Part shown: piece after piece, positions 25,629-34,316 of the stretch
Layout of the letters: every line of letters begins with the position of its first letter
How positions within the stretch are numbered: position 1 is the stretch's first letter
From: Prevotella sp.
GTDB taxonomy: Bacteria; Bacteroidota; Bacteroidia; Bacteroidales; Bacteroidaceae
Assembly: GCA_022774105.1 (NCBI GenBank)
Contig: JALFNY010000080.1
Location: 1-34,316 of the forward strand
Direction: 5' to 3'
Length of the DNA: 34,316 bases
Notes under the pieces: generated by a model
Databases searched by the model: none
Told to the model about the DNA's origin: nothing
The model's input: the letters and a program-made list of their open reading frames with translations, nothing else
Position numbers and translations under genes: made by a program

Positions 25629-26729
25629 TTATGTGGTGTGTAGTAGTACTGCTACTTTCATTGTAATGTCAAAGAATACCATTCTGGCGTTGGCGTTTTG
25701 GCCGATGTCTCGCAGTGCGGTTTGGTAGAGTTCTTGGAATCCCAGCACGTTGCCTTCGTTGACAAAGCGTGCGAATTTCTTGCAGAATTCTTCTTCGTTG
25801 TGTGTCATGTATGATAGTTCCGGGTTGTGGAAGTTATACATGAAGGCTTCTCTTGTCATGCGCATGAAGTATGTTAGCAGTCGTTTTTGTTCTTCTCTGC
25901 CCAGTGTTGCGGTGTTTTCGCTCCAGCGTTTGAGGTCTTTTACGTCGCGCAGGTATGCTTTTCTCATCAGTGCCACGAAGTAATCAAAGAAGAGGCGGTT
26001 CTCGTTTCCGGCGTCAAGTTCTTCTATTGCTGTGAGCCAGTTGCCGTTGGCAAGGCGTGTTATGCGTCGTGCGTCCTCTGTGTTTAACATTCTGCGCTGC
26101 ATGAGTGCCTGCTGCATATCGTCGGCGGCGATGGGTTTTACGTCGAAGCGTTGTACTCGGGAGCGTATGGTTTCAAGTAGTTTTTCTGGCTCGCGGCACA
26201 CCATTATGAAGAGTGTCTGTGCTGGTGGTTCTTCAATGAGTTTCAACATCTTGTTGGCACATTCTTGATTCATGCGCTCTGGTAGCCATATTATGCTGAT
26301 TTTCCACCCGCCTTGGTTTGACTTCATGTTCAGTTTTTTTATCAGCTCGTTGGCTTCTCCTACGGTGATGATGGCTTGTTGTTTGTCGGCTTCCATTGCT
26401 TTCATCCACTGTGCCAGTGAGAAGTATGGCCCGTCAGCCATCAGGTTGTGCCACTGTTCTATGTAGTCGTTGCTTATGGGCTTGTATTCTGAACTTTCTT
26501 TTTGTGGCTTTATGGTGGGGAATGAGAAGTGAAGGTCGGGGTGTCTGGTTCCTTTTACCTTGAAGGTGCCTTTGTTTAGTATGTGACAGGCGAGTGCGAG
26601 TGCGAGTGCGAGTTTGCCTGCGCCGTCTGGCCCGCATAACATCATGGCGTGTGGCAGACGGTCTTCGTCTGCCAGCCGCATGAGGCGTTGTGCCATGTCG
26701 TGCTGTCCTATGATGTCAGAGAAATCCAT
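25629..26729 (-). CDS. holB: DNA polymerase III subunit delta'
   Basis: MDFSDIIGQHDMAQRLMRLADEDRLPHAMMLCGPDGAGKLALALALACHIL...MNQECANKMLKLIEEPPAQTLFIMVCREPEKLLETIRSRVQRFDVKP. ATG at 26729 is preferred; the longer ORF starts at a TTG lying inside the promoter -7 box. Confidence 0.92.
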   Translation of the reverse strand: MDFSDIIGQHDMAQRLMRLADEDRLPHAMMLCGPDGAGKLALALALACHILNKGTFKVKGTRHPDLHFSFPTIKPQKESSEYKPISNDYIEQWHNLMADGPYFSLAQWMKAMEADKQQAIITVGEANELIKKLNMKSNQGGWKISIIWLPERMNQECANKMLKLIEEPPAQTLFIMVCREPEKLLETIRSRVQRFDVKPIAADDMQQALMQRRMLNTEDARRITRLANGNWLTAIEELDAGNENRLFFDYFVALMRKAYLRDVKDLKRWSENTATLGREEQKRLLTYFMRMTREAFMYNFHNPELSYMTHNEEEFCKKFARFVNEGNVLGFQELYQTALRDIGQNANARMVFFDITMKVAVLLHTT

Positions 26730-26738
26730 TAATCTGTG

Positions 26739-26746
26739 CAAAGTTA
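26739..26746 (-). promoter_or_regulatory. Promoter -7 element of holB
   Basis: Minus strand TAACTTTG, about 10 nt from the ATG, implying a very short leader. Confidence 0.55.
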
Positions 26747-26848
26747 CGAAATTTTTTTCGTAAAATGTGCAATAATGGGTAAAAAGTGTGGGTTAAAATC
26801 TGATTAGGTCTGACGCCTTGTCTTGGCTGTTGTTGTGGGGGGAGATGT

Positions 26849-26930
26849 GAACAGGTGCTGATTGCGTTGTAATCAGGTGCTTTTCACTGTGTAATCAGCA
26901 CTTGTTTGCTATGTAATCAGCACTTGTTTA
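26849..26930. repeat. 22-bp palindromic intergenic repeat, locus D (two forward and two reverse units)
   Basis: AGGTGC at 26853 and 26875 (22 bp apart); GTAATCAGCACTTGTTT at 26891 and 26913 (22 bp apart). Confidence 0.88.
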
Positions 26931-26964
26931 CGGCGTTGTGGGGGTGTTATGGTGTTGTGGTGTG

Positions 26965-27678
26965 TTATTCGTCGTGTTCTGCCAGTGCTGCTATTATCCT
27001 TGCGTTGGCTTCTGTCAGTGCCGTGGCGGCGTGGTGTAGGTTTTCTTGAAATGCTGTCATGTCTTCTTGTTCTGCATCGCGCAGGTTGGTTACTGCCTTT
27101 ACAAGCAGAACGGGTTTGTTGTAGAGGCTGCATACGAAGGCTACTGCCGCACCTTCCATCTCTTTCAGTCGTCCGCCGTTTTGGTCTATTATGGTTTCTT
27201 CTTCGGCTGTCATGTCGAAGGAGGAGCCTGTTGTTACTTTTGCGGTTGGCAGTTGCAGGCTTTCTGCCAGTGCTTCTGTGCCTTGCCATACGGGGTAGTT
27301 GCCCAGTCCCTGTGTGCCCCATTTGTTGTCGCCAGGCACACGGCGGTCGTGGAACATTGCTCCGTTGCCGAGATATACCTGCCCTGTCTTTGCTCCGTAG
27401 CGTTTCCATGCGCCGCAGGTGCCGCTGCTTATCACGATGTCGGGGTGAAGGTGTTCTATGGCTGCCATGGTGGTGACGGAGGCTGCTTCACAGCCTACGA
27501 GGTCACGCTGGTGCTGTGTGCCGTTGAGCACCACGTACAGTTCGCTGTGGCCTGTGCTGCCTCTGTACAACTGGCAGGGCAGGGGAGAGAAGTAATCGGG
27601 TACGTGGCGCAGGTTGAAGTGTTCTATCAGCGGACGGGCTTCGCTGTGCTTGGCTATTATGTAACATATTTTCTTCAT
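26965..27678 (-). CDS. Nucleoside phosphorylase-superfamily protein, probably 5'-methylthioadenosine/S-adenosylhomocysteine nucleosidase-like
   Basis: IAKHSEARPLIEHFNL, DIVISSGTCGAWK, GSSFDMTAEEETI and LKEMEGAAVAFVCSLYNKPVLLVKAVTNLRD (EMEGAA motif). Confidence 0.82.
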   Translation of the reverse strand: MKKICYIIAKHSEARPLIEHFNLRHVPDYFSPLPCQLYRGSTGHSELYVVLNGTQHQRDLVGCEAASVTTMAAIEHLHPDIVISSGTCGAWKRYGAKTGQVYLGNGAMFHDRRVPGDNKWGTQGLGNYPVWQGTEALAESLQLPTAKVTTGSSFDMTAEEETIIDQNGGRLKEMEGAAVAFVCSLYNKPVLLVKAVTNLRDAEQEDMTAFQENLHHAATALTEANARIIAALAEHDE

Positions 27679-27796
27679 TGTTTGTGGTTTTTTGTTGTGA
27701 CGGGGTGGGTGGCTTGTTGTTTTGTGGTTGTATGGTGCAGGGGGTGTTGCCTGCGGTTGTCGGGGTGGCGGAGCGTGCTGCTTTGTTGTCTGACTG

Positions 27797-27804
27797 CAAA
27801 GTTA
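27797..27804 (-). promoter_or_regulatory. Promoter -7 element upstream of the nucleosidase gene
   Basis: Minus strand TAACTTTGCAG, about 120 bp upstream of the ATG. Confidence 0.5.
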
Positions 27805-27897
27805 GTAAGTTTGGGCGAATTGTGCAATTTTATCTCTGTTTTTTCTTTTTGCAGTGGTTATGTACCGTGTGTGGGGAGGGTATGGGGCATACGAAAA

Positions 27898-27950
27898 CCC
27901 CTGACCCGTATGTTTTGCACCGTGGGGGTGCGTTCATCGTGGGTCAGGGG
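27898..27950 (-). terminator. Strong GC-rich branched stem-loop
   Basis: CCCCTGACCC (27898-27907) / GGGTCAGGGG (27941-27950) enclosing GCACC/GGTGC. On the minus strand it is followed by TTTT. Confidence 0.6.
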
Positions 27951-28230
27951 AAAATATTATCCTATTAATCTTTTATAAAAACTATAACCTTTTTGTGTTT
28001 TTCTTTTATGAGATATTTAGAGTTGATATGTTTCAAACTAGATTGTTCATTGGACCGCTGCTGACTGTTTTATTCTTCTTACAGTGGTTTTCCTGTCTTT
28101 TTACGCTTCTCTATGCACCGTCTTGCGCCCTGCTTTGTCTCGTCATCACCCGTTATGCTTGTGATGAAGCATGACACTGTCTTGTGCGTAGATAAATGAA
28201 ATAGTCCGAAATCTAATGACCGTTTCTGGT

Positions 28231-28935
28231 TTAGGCGTGTCTGCCAGTGTGCCTGCGAGCCTTGGGCTGGCGCATGGGTTGTGCCTGACGGGGCTGCTGG
28301 GAGAGTTTCTCGAGATACTCAATGTATTTCTCGTCACCGAGAATCTTGCGCAGTTCAGCACGGTAACTCTTTGTTACGGCTTGTGTCTTCTCTCTGTTCT
28401 CTTTCAGTTTTGCCATGAATTGCTCGCGTCTTGCCTTTCTCTCGTCAGGTGTAGCGGTCGTAGGCTTGCTGGCTTCTGCTTTCTCTCCCTTCTTTATTTT
28501 CTTCTTGTCAGCCTTCTTGTTCTTTGCTTCGGCCTTGTTGTCTTTTGCTTCGGGGGCAGTGACTGCCACGGGTTTGTTGTCTCTCATGGACTGGCGTATG
28601 GCGCGCATCTCTTCTGTTTTCTGTTTTTTCAGTTCCTTTATGGCGTTGATTGTGGTGCTGTCAATGCCGAGAGTCCTTATTACGCGCATATTGACCACCA
28701 TGTCATTCCTGCTTTGTTTTATGCCGCCGCGCTTCGTGGGACGCATCTTTTGTTGGCAGCATTGCCTGCCACGCTGCTTCTGTTGGCACTGTTGCTGCGT
28801 GTTCTGGCAGCATTGTTGCTGGCACGTTGCGCCTGCTTCGGGCTGGGCTGGGCATACTTCTTTATTGTTTTTAGGCTGGGCTTGCATGGTGAGGGCCATG
28901 CTGATGCACACGAGTGCCATAATGATTTTCTTCAT
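28231..28935 (-). CDS. DUF4890-like small secreted/periplasmic protein with Cys/Gln-rich N-terminal segment
   Basis: Signal peptide MKKIIMALVCISMALTMQAQ; CQQQCCQNTQQQCQQKQRGRQCCQQK; C-terminal helical REQFMAKLKENREKTQAVTKSYRAELRKILGDEKYIEYLEKL. Confidence 0.7.
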   Translation of the reverse strand: MKKIIMALVCISMALTMQAQPKNNKEVCPAQPEAGATCQQQCCQNTQQQCQQKQRGRQCCQQKMRPTKRGGIKQSRNDMVVNMRVIRTLGIDSTTINAIKELKKQKTEEMRAIRQSMRDNKPVAVTAPEAKDNKAEAKNKKADKKKIKKGEKAEASKPTTATPDERKARREQFMAKLKENREKTQAVTKSYRAELRKILGDEKYIEYLEKLSQQPRQAQPMRQPKARRHTGRHA

Positions 28936-29045
28936 AGTGTTGATGGTTTTGTTTTTAAGGGGTTGTTAATTGGTGTTGCTTTTGAGAACGTTCTGTTTAT
29001 ATGACGTATGGGATTGCTGAGGGTTTAACGTATTGAAAAAAAATA

Positions 29046-29074
29046 ACCCGCCGGCGATTGTCTCGCCAGCGGGT
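29046..29074 (-). terminator. Terminator of the pectate lyase gene
   Basis: ACCCGCCGGCGA (29046-29057) / TCGCCAGCGGGT (29063-29074) with one mismatch. T-rich tract follows on the minus strand. Confidence 0.8.
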
Positions 29075-29114
29075 CGGTTGTGGGTTGTTGTTGGTTGTAT
29101 TACATTCTCTGCTT

Positions 29115-32100
29115 TTATTGTGCGATGAATGTTTTTTTGTCCTTTATGTATATCTGTCCCCTTATTGGTATGAGGATAGTACGGCCTGACAGGTCATAGA
29201 TTACGCTGCTCTTCTCTGCGTTCTCTGCCTTTACGTTGTCTGTTCCAGTGCTGTTGCCGGTGATGGTGACGCTGGAAACGAATGTTGAACAGCCTTCGTT
29301 ACGCACGATGTAGAACTCTTTTATACCTGCCATTGCCTCTGTTACGGTGATGGTCAGTGCCTCCTCAGTGTTCTTCTGCGTGCAATTAACACTTGCGATG
29401 GCTGCTGCAGCCTGACTGGTATAGAGGCTTACGCCGTAGGGTTTTGTTGCACTTGGGTTGGAGGTGGCGTGACAGGCTATCGTAATCTTGTCTCCTGCCT
29501 CTAACGGGGTGTTGAGGCTGATGAGTATGTACTTGGTGTTTGTCGCGCTGGCGTTACCGTCTAACTTCACAGCGTAGCCTGTGCTAGATATTGTAGAGGG
29601 CTCGATTCTGCTGACATTTCCATACTGGAACAGTCCTCCCTGAGTGGTAATAGGCTCGCTGTAGTTCTTGGTTGAACCTTCAACTACCGCTGCCGGTACT
29701 ATTTCCTTGACCGTAAACTTGTATTTTGCCGTTGCGTCAGTGTCGCCACTGCCTGGTGCCGGGTCTGGTGTCGGGTCAGGGTCAGGTGTTGGGTCGGGCG
29801 TTGGTTCAGCGGCAGAGGGCTCTTTCTCTGTCGCATCTTTCTTGTTAAGAATACGTATTCCCTGTATGTTAAGACCGCCAGTAGAGGTATTTTCTATCTT
29901 TACAAATACGCAGTGTGTGGTGTCAGCAACAGTTGATGAGAAGTTCTTTTCATATATTCCCGATGCGCCCTTGTTCACGTCTGCCACCTTTTTCCATGTA
30001 ACACTGTCAGTGGAGGTGTACAGGTTGAGATATACTGAGCCTGTGCGGTAGAGGTAAACAGCGAATGTTGTGATGCCTTTCTTGCAGCGGAATACTGCTG
30101 AACCGCCGTTGGTAGCACCTGCAGCACTTGCTTTTGCAAGTTGTAGTGAACCGGTATAAACGGTGGAGGAGAAGGTCTTGCCGTTGGCCTCGGCATCGTA
30201 TGCGTAGTCAGGAACGAATGATGAGGTCTCTGAACCTGCCACTGTTCCGTTGGCAAGGGTGATGGTTCCGTCGGCAAGGTATGCCTCTACCTGCGTCTGG
30301 TTGTCGGCATTGAAGAAGAAATAGTCGTCGGCAGTGCCGATGTAAGGCTCTTCTTCCAATGTGCTGTCGATGCCACTGTCATCTGTTCCGCTGTCTGAGC
30401 CGCTGTCACCACTGCCTTCGTTGGAACCGCCGCCTTGCTCCTCGTTGGCACCTCCGTTGGAGATGGTTTTGCCGAAGAAGCCTACAAGCGTGGACTTATA
30501 TGCGTTGATGGCGTCGGAGAGTGCCTGTATCACCTCGGCATTATTGTCTTCGTTGGCTCCGAAGGTCCATGTGAAGTCTCCGTGTTGGCAGCGACCAGCA
30601 CCTAATTCGCCCTTGATTATGGCGGGAACGTCGGCTGCTGCGTCAACTTTATAGTCTGAATACATCAGCGATGGGTCAGTGTCGAAGTTGCTGTAAGTGT
30701 CTGAACCAAGCAGGGCTGTAACCGTTGAGGGTACTTTTTCACTCTTGTTTTCAACTACGTAGGCGTCGAAGTGGGTGCTATAGGTGGCATCTCCCTCTAC
30801 GTATGGCTCAAAACTCTTCTGCCCTGTCATTATGTTTCCGTAGGCCTTGATGCTTCCGCCTGCCTCGCCGGAGAACGTTCCCTTTGTCTCGTCGCTGCTG
30901 CCTACGCCGTTATGAACGTCGGAACCCTGCTTGGAAGCGAGCATCGGGTACTTACAGTTGCGGAAGTAGTTGCTCTCAGCGAATACGTCTGAGCCTGTGG
31001 TAGCACCGATACCGTACTTGGAGTTGCCGTCAAAATAGTTGTTATAGACGTGTACTGACATGGTGCGGATGCGTGGATGACGTGAGTCAGAGTGGTCAAA
31101 CCAGTTGTGATGATAGGTCAGATAGTTAGGGCCTGACTCTGATGTCATGCCGCAGAGGCTTGACTTTCCGCTGTCCCAAAGGTGGTTGTAGGAGATGGTT
31201 GAGTACTTGGAGTCTCCCTTTATGTCAAGTGTTCCGTCGCCTTTCTTTTGGTCTGCCGCGCTGCCGGGCTTGCCATAAAAGAGGTCGAGGTTATGAACCC
31301 ACAGGTTACTGTTGTCTGTGTCCATTGACACGGCATCGTCCATGCACCACATTATGGCAAAGTTGCGCAACTCAACGGAGCACGCATTGCGTATGAGGAA
31401 ACCGAAACCGTGTATCGTGGCGTCCTTGCCTATGCCCTCAATGGTGATGTTTAACTCGGAGTAAGCGTTCTTACCCTTTATCTGCAAGCCTTCCGCAGAA
31501 CTGGAGAAAGCGTCCATGTCGGTGGCTTTCAGCGTGCCTATGATACGGAAGTCGATAGGAGTCTTGTCGTAACCTTTTTGGTATGCGTCGATGATGTTCT
31601 GCAAACCGGTGCACTCTGTGACGTTAGTAGCGTTGGAACCTGTCTGCACCTTGGTGGTGATTGTCTTGGCATTGTCCGCTGTTACATAGAAAACCTTGGC
31701 TCCGTCCTTTAAGGTTCCATCGTTCTTGTAGGCTCCTATGCCTCTGGAAGGGTCGAAAGTGGATGATGCTGTCTTAAAGTGTGCAAAGCCACTACGGTCG
31801 TATGCTGTTGCGGTGAAGGCTGCTGTCTCTGTTGCTTCGGCACTTATCTCAACGTTATTCTGCACTGGTACTACCTTGAACAGGTACTGTCCGGCTTTCA
31901 ATCCCACTGCATCGGCACGGCCGTAAGTGCCATATTCGCGTACTAATTCGGTGTCAAGTTGTTTCCATGTGCTTTCAGTAGTGCTACGAACATAGACGTT
32001 GTAGGCGTAGCCTGCTTCTTTTGTCCATGTTACATAGCCACCTTCGAACCAGCCACCAACGCTTATGTCTGTTATGGTAGCATTTGCAATGCTGCACAAA

Positions 32101-32144
32101 AGGGTAAGCATTGTGGCTAAAACTGTGCGTTTTAGTTTTCTCAT
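29115..32144 (-). CDS. Secreted multidomain polysaccharide lyase family 1 (pectate lyase) with T9SS-like C-terminus
   Basis: Signal peptide; N-terminal Fn3-like segment; VHNLDLFYGKPGSAADQKKGDGTLDIKGDSKYSTISYNHLWDSGKSSLCGMTSES...YHHNWFDHSDSRHPRIRTMSVHVYNNYFDGNSKYGIGATTGSDVFAESNYF is the PL1 beta-helix core. Low-complexity linkers (PTPDPTPDPDPTPDPAPG); C-term VIYDLSGRTI...GQIYIKDKKTFIAQ. Confidence 0.92.
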   Translation of the reverse strand: MRKLKRTVLATMLTLLCSIANATITDISVGGWFEGGYVTWTKEAGYAYNVYVRSTTESTWKQLDTELVREYGTYGRADAVGLKAGQYLFKVVPVQNNVEISAEATETAAFTATAYDRSGFAHFKTASSTFDPSRGIGAYKNDGTLKDGAKVFYVTADNAKTITTKVQTGSNATNVTECTGLQNIIDAYQKGYDKTPIDFRIIGTLKATDMDAFSSSAEGLQIKGKNAYSELNITIEGIGKDATIHGFGFLIRNACSVELRNFAIMWCMDDAVSMDTDNSNLWVHNLDLFYGKPGSAADQKKGDGTLDIKGDSKYSTISYNHLWDSGKSSLCGMTSESGPNYLTYHHNWFDHSDSRHPRIRTMSVHVYNNYFDGNSKYGIGATTGSDVFAESNYFRNCKYPMLASKQGSDVHNGVGSSDETKGTFSGEAGGSIKAYGNIMTGQKSFEPYVEGDATYSTHFDAYVVENKSEKVPSTVTALLGSDTYSNFDTDPSLMYSDYKVDAAADVPAIIKGELGAGRCQHGDFTWTFGANEDNNAEVIQALSDAINAYKSTLVGFFGKTISNGGANEEQGGGSNEGSGDSGSDSGTDDSGIDSTLEEEPYIGTADDYFFFNADNQTQVEAYLADGTITLANGTVAGSETSSFVPDYAYDAEANGKTFSSTVYTGSLQLAKASAAGATNGGSAVFRCKKGITTFAVYLYRTGSVYLNLYTSTDSVTWKKVADVNKGASGIYEKNFSSTVADTTHCVFVKIENTSTGGLNIQGIRILNKKDATEKEPSAAEPTPDPTPDPDPTPDPAPGSGDTDATAKYKFTVKEIVPAAVVEGSTKNYSEPITTQGGLFQYGNVSRIEPSTISSTGYAVKLDGNASATNTKYILISLNTPLEAGDKITIACHATSNPSATKPYGVSLYTSQAAAAIASVNCTQKNTEEALTITVTEAMAGIKEFYIVRNEGCSTFVSSVTITGNSTGTDNVKAENAEKSSVIYDLSGRTILIPIRGQIYIKDKKTFIAQ

Positions 32145-32254
32145 TGTGGTATTTTTATGTGGTTAGTATTGCTTAGTTATATTTGTTTCTTTGTGTTTTT
32201 TATGGTAGGGCAGGGTGCAGTCCGCTTGTAATAACTGCCCCCTGCCTTGTTGTT

Positions 32255-33673
32255 TTAGAACTCTGCGTTGTTCGGGGTGCGTGGGAATGGTATCACATCG
32301 CGTATGTTTTGCATGCCTGTAACGAAGAGAATGAGACGCTCGAAGCCCAGTCCGAAGCCGGCATGTGGGCATGATCCGTACTTGCGTGTATCGAGATACC
32401 ACTCCATATCCTTCATTGGTATGTTGCGGGCGGTTATCTCTCCCATCAGTTTGTCGTAGTCTTCCTCTCGTACAGAGCCTCCGATTATCTCGCCAATCTG
32501 TGGGAAGAGCACGTCAGTGCCTTGTACTGTCTGTCCGCTTTTGCCGTTATAGCCTGATTCTTCCTTGTCTATCTTCATGTAGAAGGCTTTTATTGCCTTT
32601 GGATAGTTTGTCATTATGACGGGTTTTTTGAAGTATTCTTCTACGAGATAGCGTTCGTGTTCTGATGCGAGGTCGTCTCCCCATTCGCATGGGAACTCAA
32701 ACTTCCTGCCGTTCTTGATTGCTTCTTGCAGTATGCGTATGCCTTCTGTGTATGGCAGTCGCACAAATTCTGAGTTGAGAATGGATTGCAGTCGTTCTAT
32801 CAGTCCTTTGTCAATCATCTTGTTAAGGAACTCGATGTCGTCCTTACAGTTGTCTAATGCCCATTTTACGCAGTGTTTTATGAAGTCTTCTTCGAGGTCC
32901 ATCAGTTCCTCAAGGTCCATGAATGCTATCTCGGGTTCTATCATCCAGAACTCTGCAAGGTGCCTTGGAGTGTTGGAGTTTTCTGCGCGGAACGTTGGTC
33001 CGAAGGTGTAAATGGCGCCCAATGCGGTTGCTCCGAGTTCGCCTTCCAGTTGTCCTGATACTGTTAATGACGTTTGTTTCCCGAAGAAGTCATCGCTATA
33101 ATCTATCTTTCCGTCATCGTTTTTTTTCAGGTCATAAAGGTTTTTCGTTGTAACTTGGAACATTTGGCCTGCTCCTTCGCAGTCACTGGCTGTTATAAGA
33201 GGAGTGTTGAAGTAGAAATATCCATGCTCATGGAAGTAGGTGTGTATTGCCATTGCCATGTTATGGCGTATTCTCATCACCGCTCCGAATGTGTTTGTGC
33301 GCAGGCGGAGGTGTGCATACTGTCTCATGTATTCAAAGGATTGTCCTTTTTTCTGCATGGGATAGTCGTTACCGCATAGTCCGTATATTTCTATTTCGTT
33401 GGCTTGTATCTCTGATGTCTGCCCTTTTCCGAGGCTTTCAACGAGTGTTCCCACTACGTGTATGCATGAGCCTGTTGTTATTTTCTTTAGTGTTTCGGCA
33501 TCAAACTTGTCTGGTTCTACTACTATTTGTATGTTGTTGATGGTTGAACCGTCGTTTAGTGCTATGAAATCTACTGCTTTGCTTGAGCGGTGTGTGCGCA
33601 CCCAGCCTCTTACGTCTATTGTCTTTCCGAAGTTTTTTTCGGCAAGTGCGTCGATGATTTTTGTTCTTTTCAT
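32255..33673 (-). CDS. asnS: Asparaginyl-tRNA synthetase
   Basis: [84 protein letters not shown] and [29 protein letters not shown]. Confidence 0.97.
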   Translation of the reverse strand: MKRTKIIDALAEKNFGKTIDVRGWVRTHRSSKAVDFIALNDGSTINNIQIVVEPDKFDAETLKKITTGSCIHVVGTLVESLGKGQTSEIQANEIEIYGLCGNDYPMQKKGQSFEYMRQYAHLRLRTNTFGAVMRIRHNMAMAIHTYFHEHGYFYFNTPLITASDCEGAGQMFQVTTKNLYDLKKNDDGKIDYSDDFFGKQTSLTVSGQLEGELGATALGAIYTFGPTFRAENSNTPRHLAEFWMIEPEIAFMDLEELMDLEEDFIKHCVKWALDNCKDDIEFLNKMIDKGLIERLQSILNSEFVRLPYTEGIRILQEAIKNGRKFEFPCEWGDDLASEHERYLVEEYFKKPVIMTNYPKAIKAFYMKIDKEESGYNGKSGQTVQGTDVLFPQIGEIIGGSVREEDYDKLMGEITARNIPMKDMEWYLDTRKYGSCPHAGFGLGFERLILFVTGMQNIRDVIPFPRTPNNAEF

Positions 33674-33768
33674 TGTTATCCGTTTGTTGGTTGTGGGTAT
33701 GGGGTGTGTGGGTTGTGGTGCTGTTGTTGTTTTTTTCTGCCCTGATACCTTACACCTTATATATATGT

Positions 33769-34316
33769 TTATTCAAAAGCGCCCATGCGGAGCATATCAA
33801 CTTCTTTTGGTGTGAGGAATCTCCAGTCTCCTCGGCGTAGGTTTTTCTTTGTTAAACCGGCAAACTGTACGCGGTCGAGTTTTATTACTCTGTATCCGAG
33901 GCTTTCGAATATGCGGCGTACTATGCGGTTTTTTCCGGAGTGTATTTCTATTCCTACTTGTTTTTTGTCTGTCTGATGGGCGTATTCTACTGCGTCAGCC
34001 TTTATTTCTCCGTCGTCTAATGATATGCCTTCTGCTATTTGTTTCAGGTCGTTGAGGGTCACGTTTTTGTCGAGATATACGTGATATACCTTCTTTTTCA
34101 TGAACTTGGGGTGTGTGAGTTTTGATGCGAGGTCACCGTCATTGGTGAGCAGCAGTACGCCTGTGGTGTTGCGGTCAAGTCGTCCTACGGGGTATATTCT
34201 TTCTGGGCAGGCTCCTTTTACCAGGTCCATCACGGTGTGTCTCTGCTGTGGGTCGTCGCTTGTGGTGACGCAATCTTTTGGTTTGTTCAGCAGTACATAT
34301 ACTTTCTTTTCCAGTG
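33769..34316 (-). CDS. rluB: RsuA/RluB-family pseudouridine synthase (N-terminus beyond the window edge)
   Basis: Frame stays open to the edge ([32 protein letters not shown]). [29 protein letters not shown] is the catalytic GRLDxxTxGLLLLTNDG motif. Confidence 0.92.
   Translation of the reverse strand, partial: LEKKVYVLLNKPKDCVTTSDDPQQRHTVMDLVKGACPERIYPVGRLDRNTTGVLLLTNDGDLASKLTHPKFMKKKVYHVYLDKNVTLNDLKQIAEGISLDDGEIKADAVEYAHQTDKKQVGIEIHSGKNRIVRRIFESLGYRVIKLDRVQFAGLTKKNLRRGDWRFLTPKEVDMLRMGAFE

Noticed and set aside
26730-26741. Upstream TTG start for holB
   Set aside because: The TTG overlaps the -7 promoter box TAACTTTG and the extra residues are not conserved-looking; ATG at 26729 fits better.
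27046-27978. 310-aa plus-strand ORF opposite the nucleosidase gene
   Set aside because: Antisense shadow of a well-supported CDS; composition (Cys/Val/Phe-rich) and lack of recognisable motifs indicate a spurious frame.
28216-29004. 262-aa plus-strand ORF opposite the DUF4890-like gene
   Set aside because: Leu/Cys-rich antisense frame caused by the Lys/Gln-rich codons of the real gene.

Overview
This 34.3 kb window looks like Bacteroidales (Prevotella-like) chromosome, mostly core housekeeping genes. From left to right it holds: the 3' end of a secreted protein gene and a 61-aa peptide ORF; rpsO; metK; a DUF4271-type membrane protein; hemD; rnpA; yidD; tyrS; tRNA-Gln; a broken LytTR regulator fused head-to-head with a broken cell-surface gene; mrdA-mreD-mreC-mreB plus a stand-alone IMP-cyclohydrolase (purH N-domain) on the minus strand; an rlpA-like gene; cca; tRNA-Pro (minus); aroA; sprE/porW; trxA; tsaE, porX, gldH, ricT and holB (minus); an MTA/SAH-nucleosidase-like gene; a Cys/Gln-rich DUF4890-like protein; a modular PL1 pectate lyase; asnS; and a partial rluB-like gene. 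Many genes carry the Bacteroidetes promoter (TTTG - 19/20 nt - TAnnTTTG). The most unusual signal is non-coding: four intergenic loci (about 5.8, 16.1, 21.7 and 26.9 kb) carry variants of one 22-bp-period repeat (consensus CAATCAGGTGCTGATTACNCCG and its reverse complement). Each unit contains two interlocking dyads about 11 bp apart. Other items worth checking are the rearrangement scar at about 8.02 kb where rodA would be expected, the truncated purH, and the concentration of type IX secretion regulators. All calls come from reading the sequence only; no database search was run.
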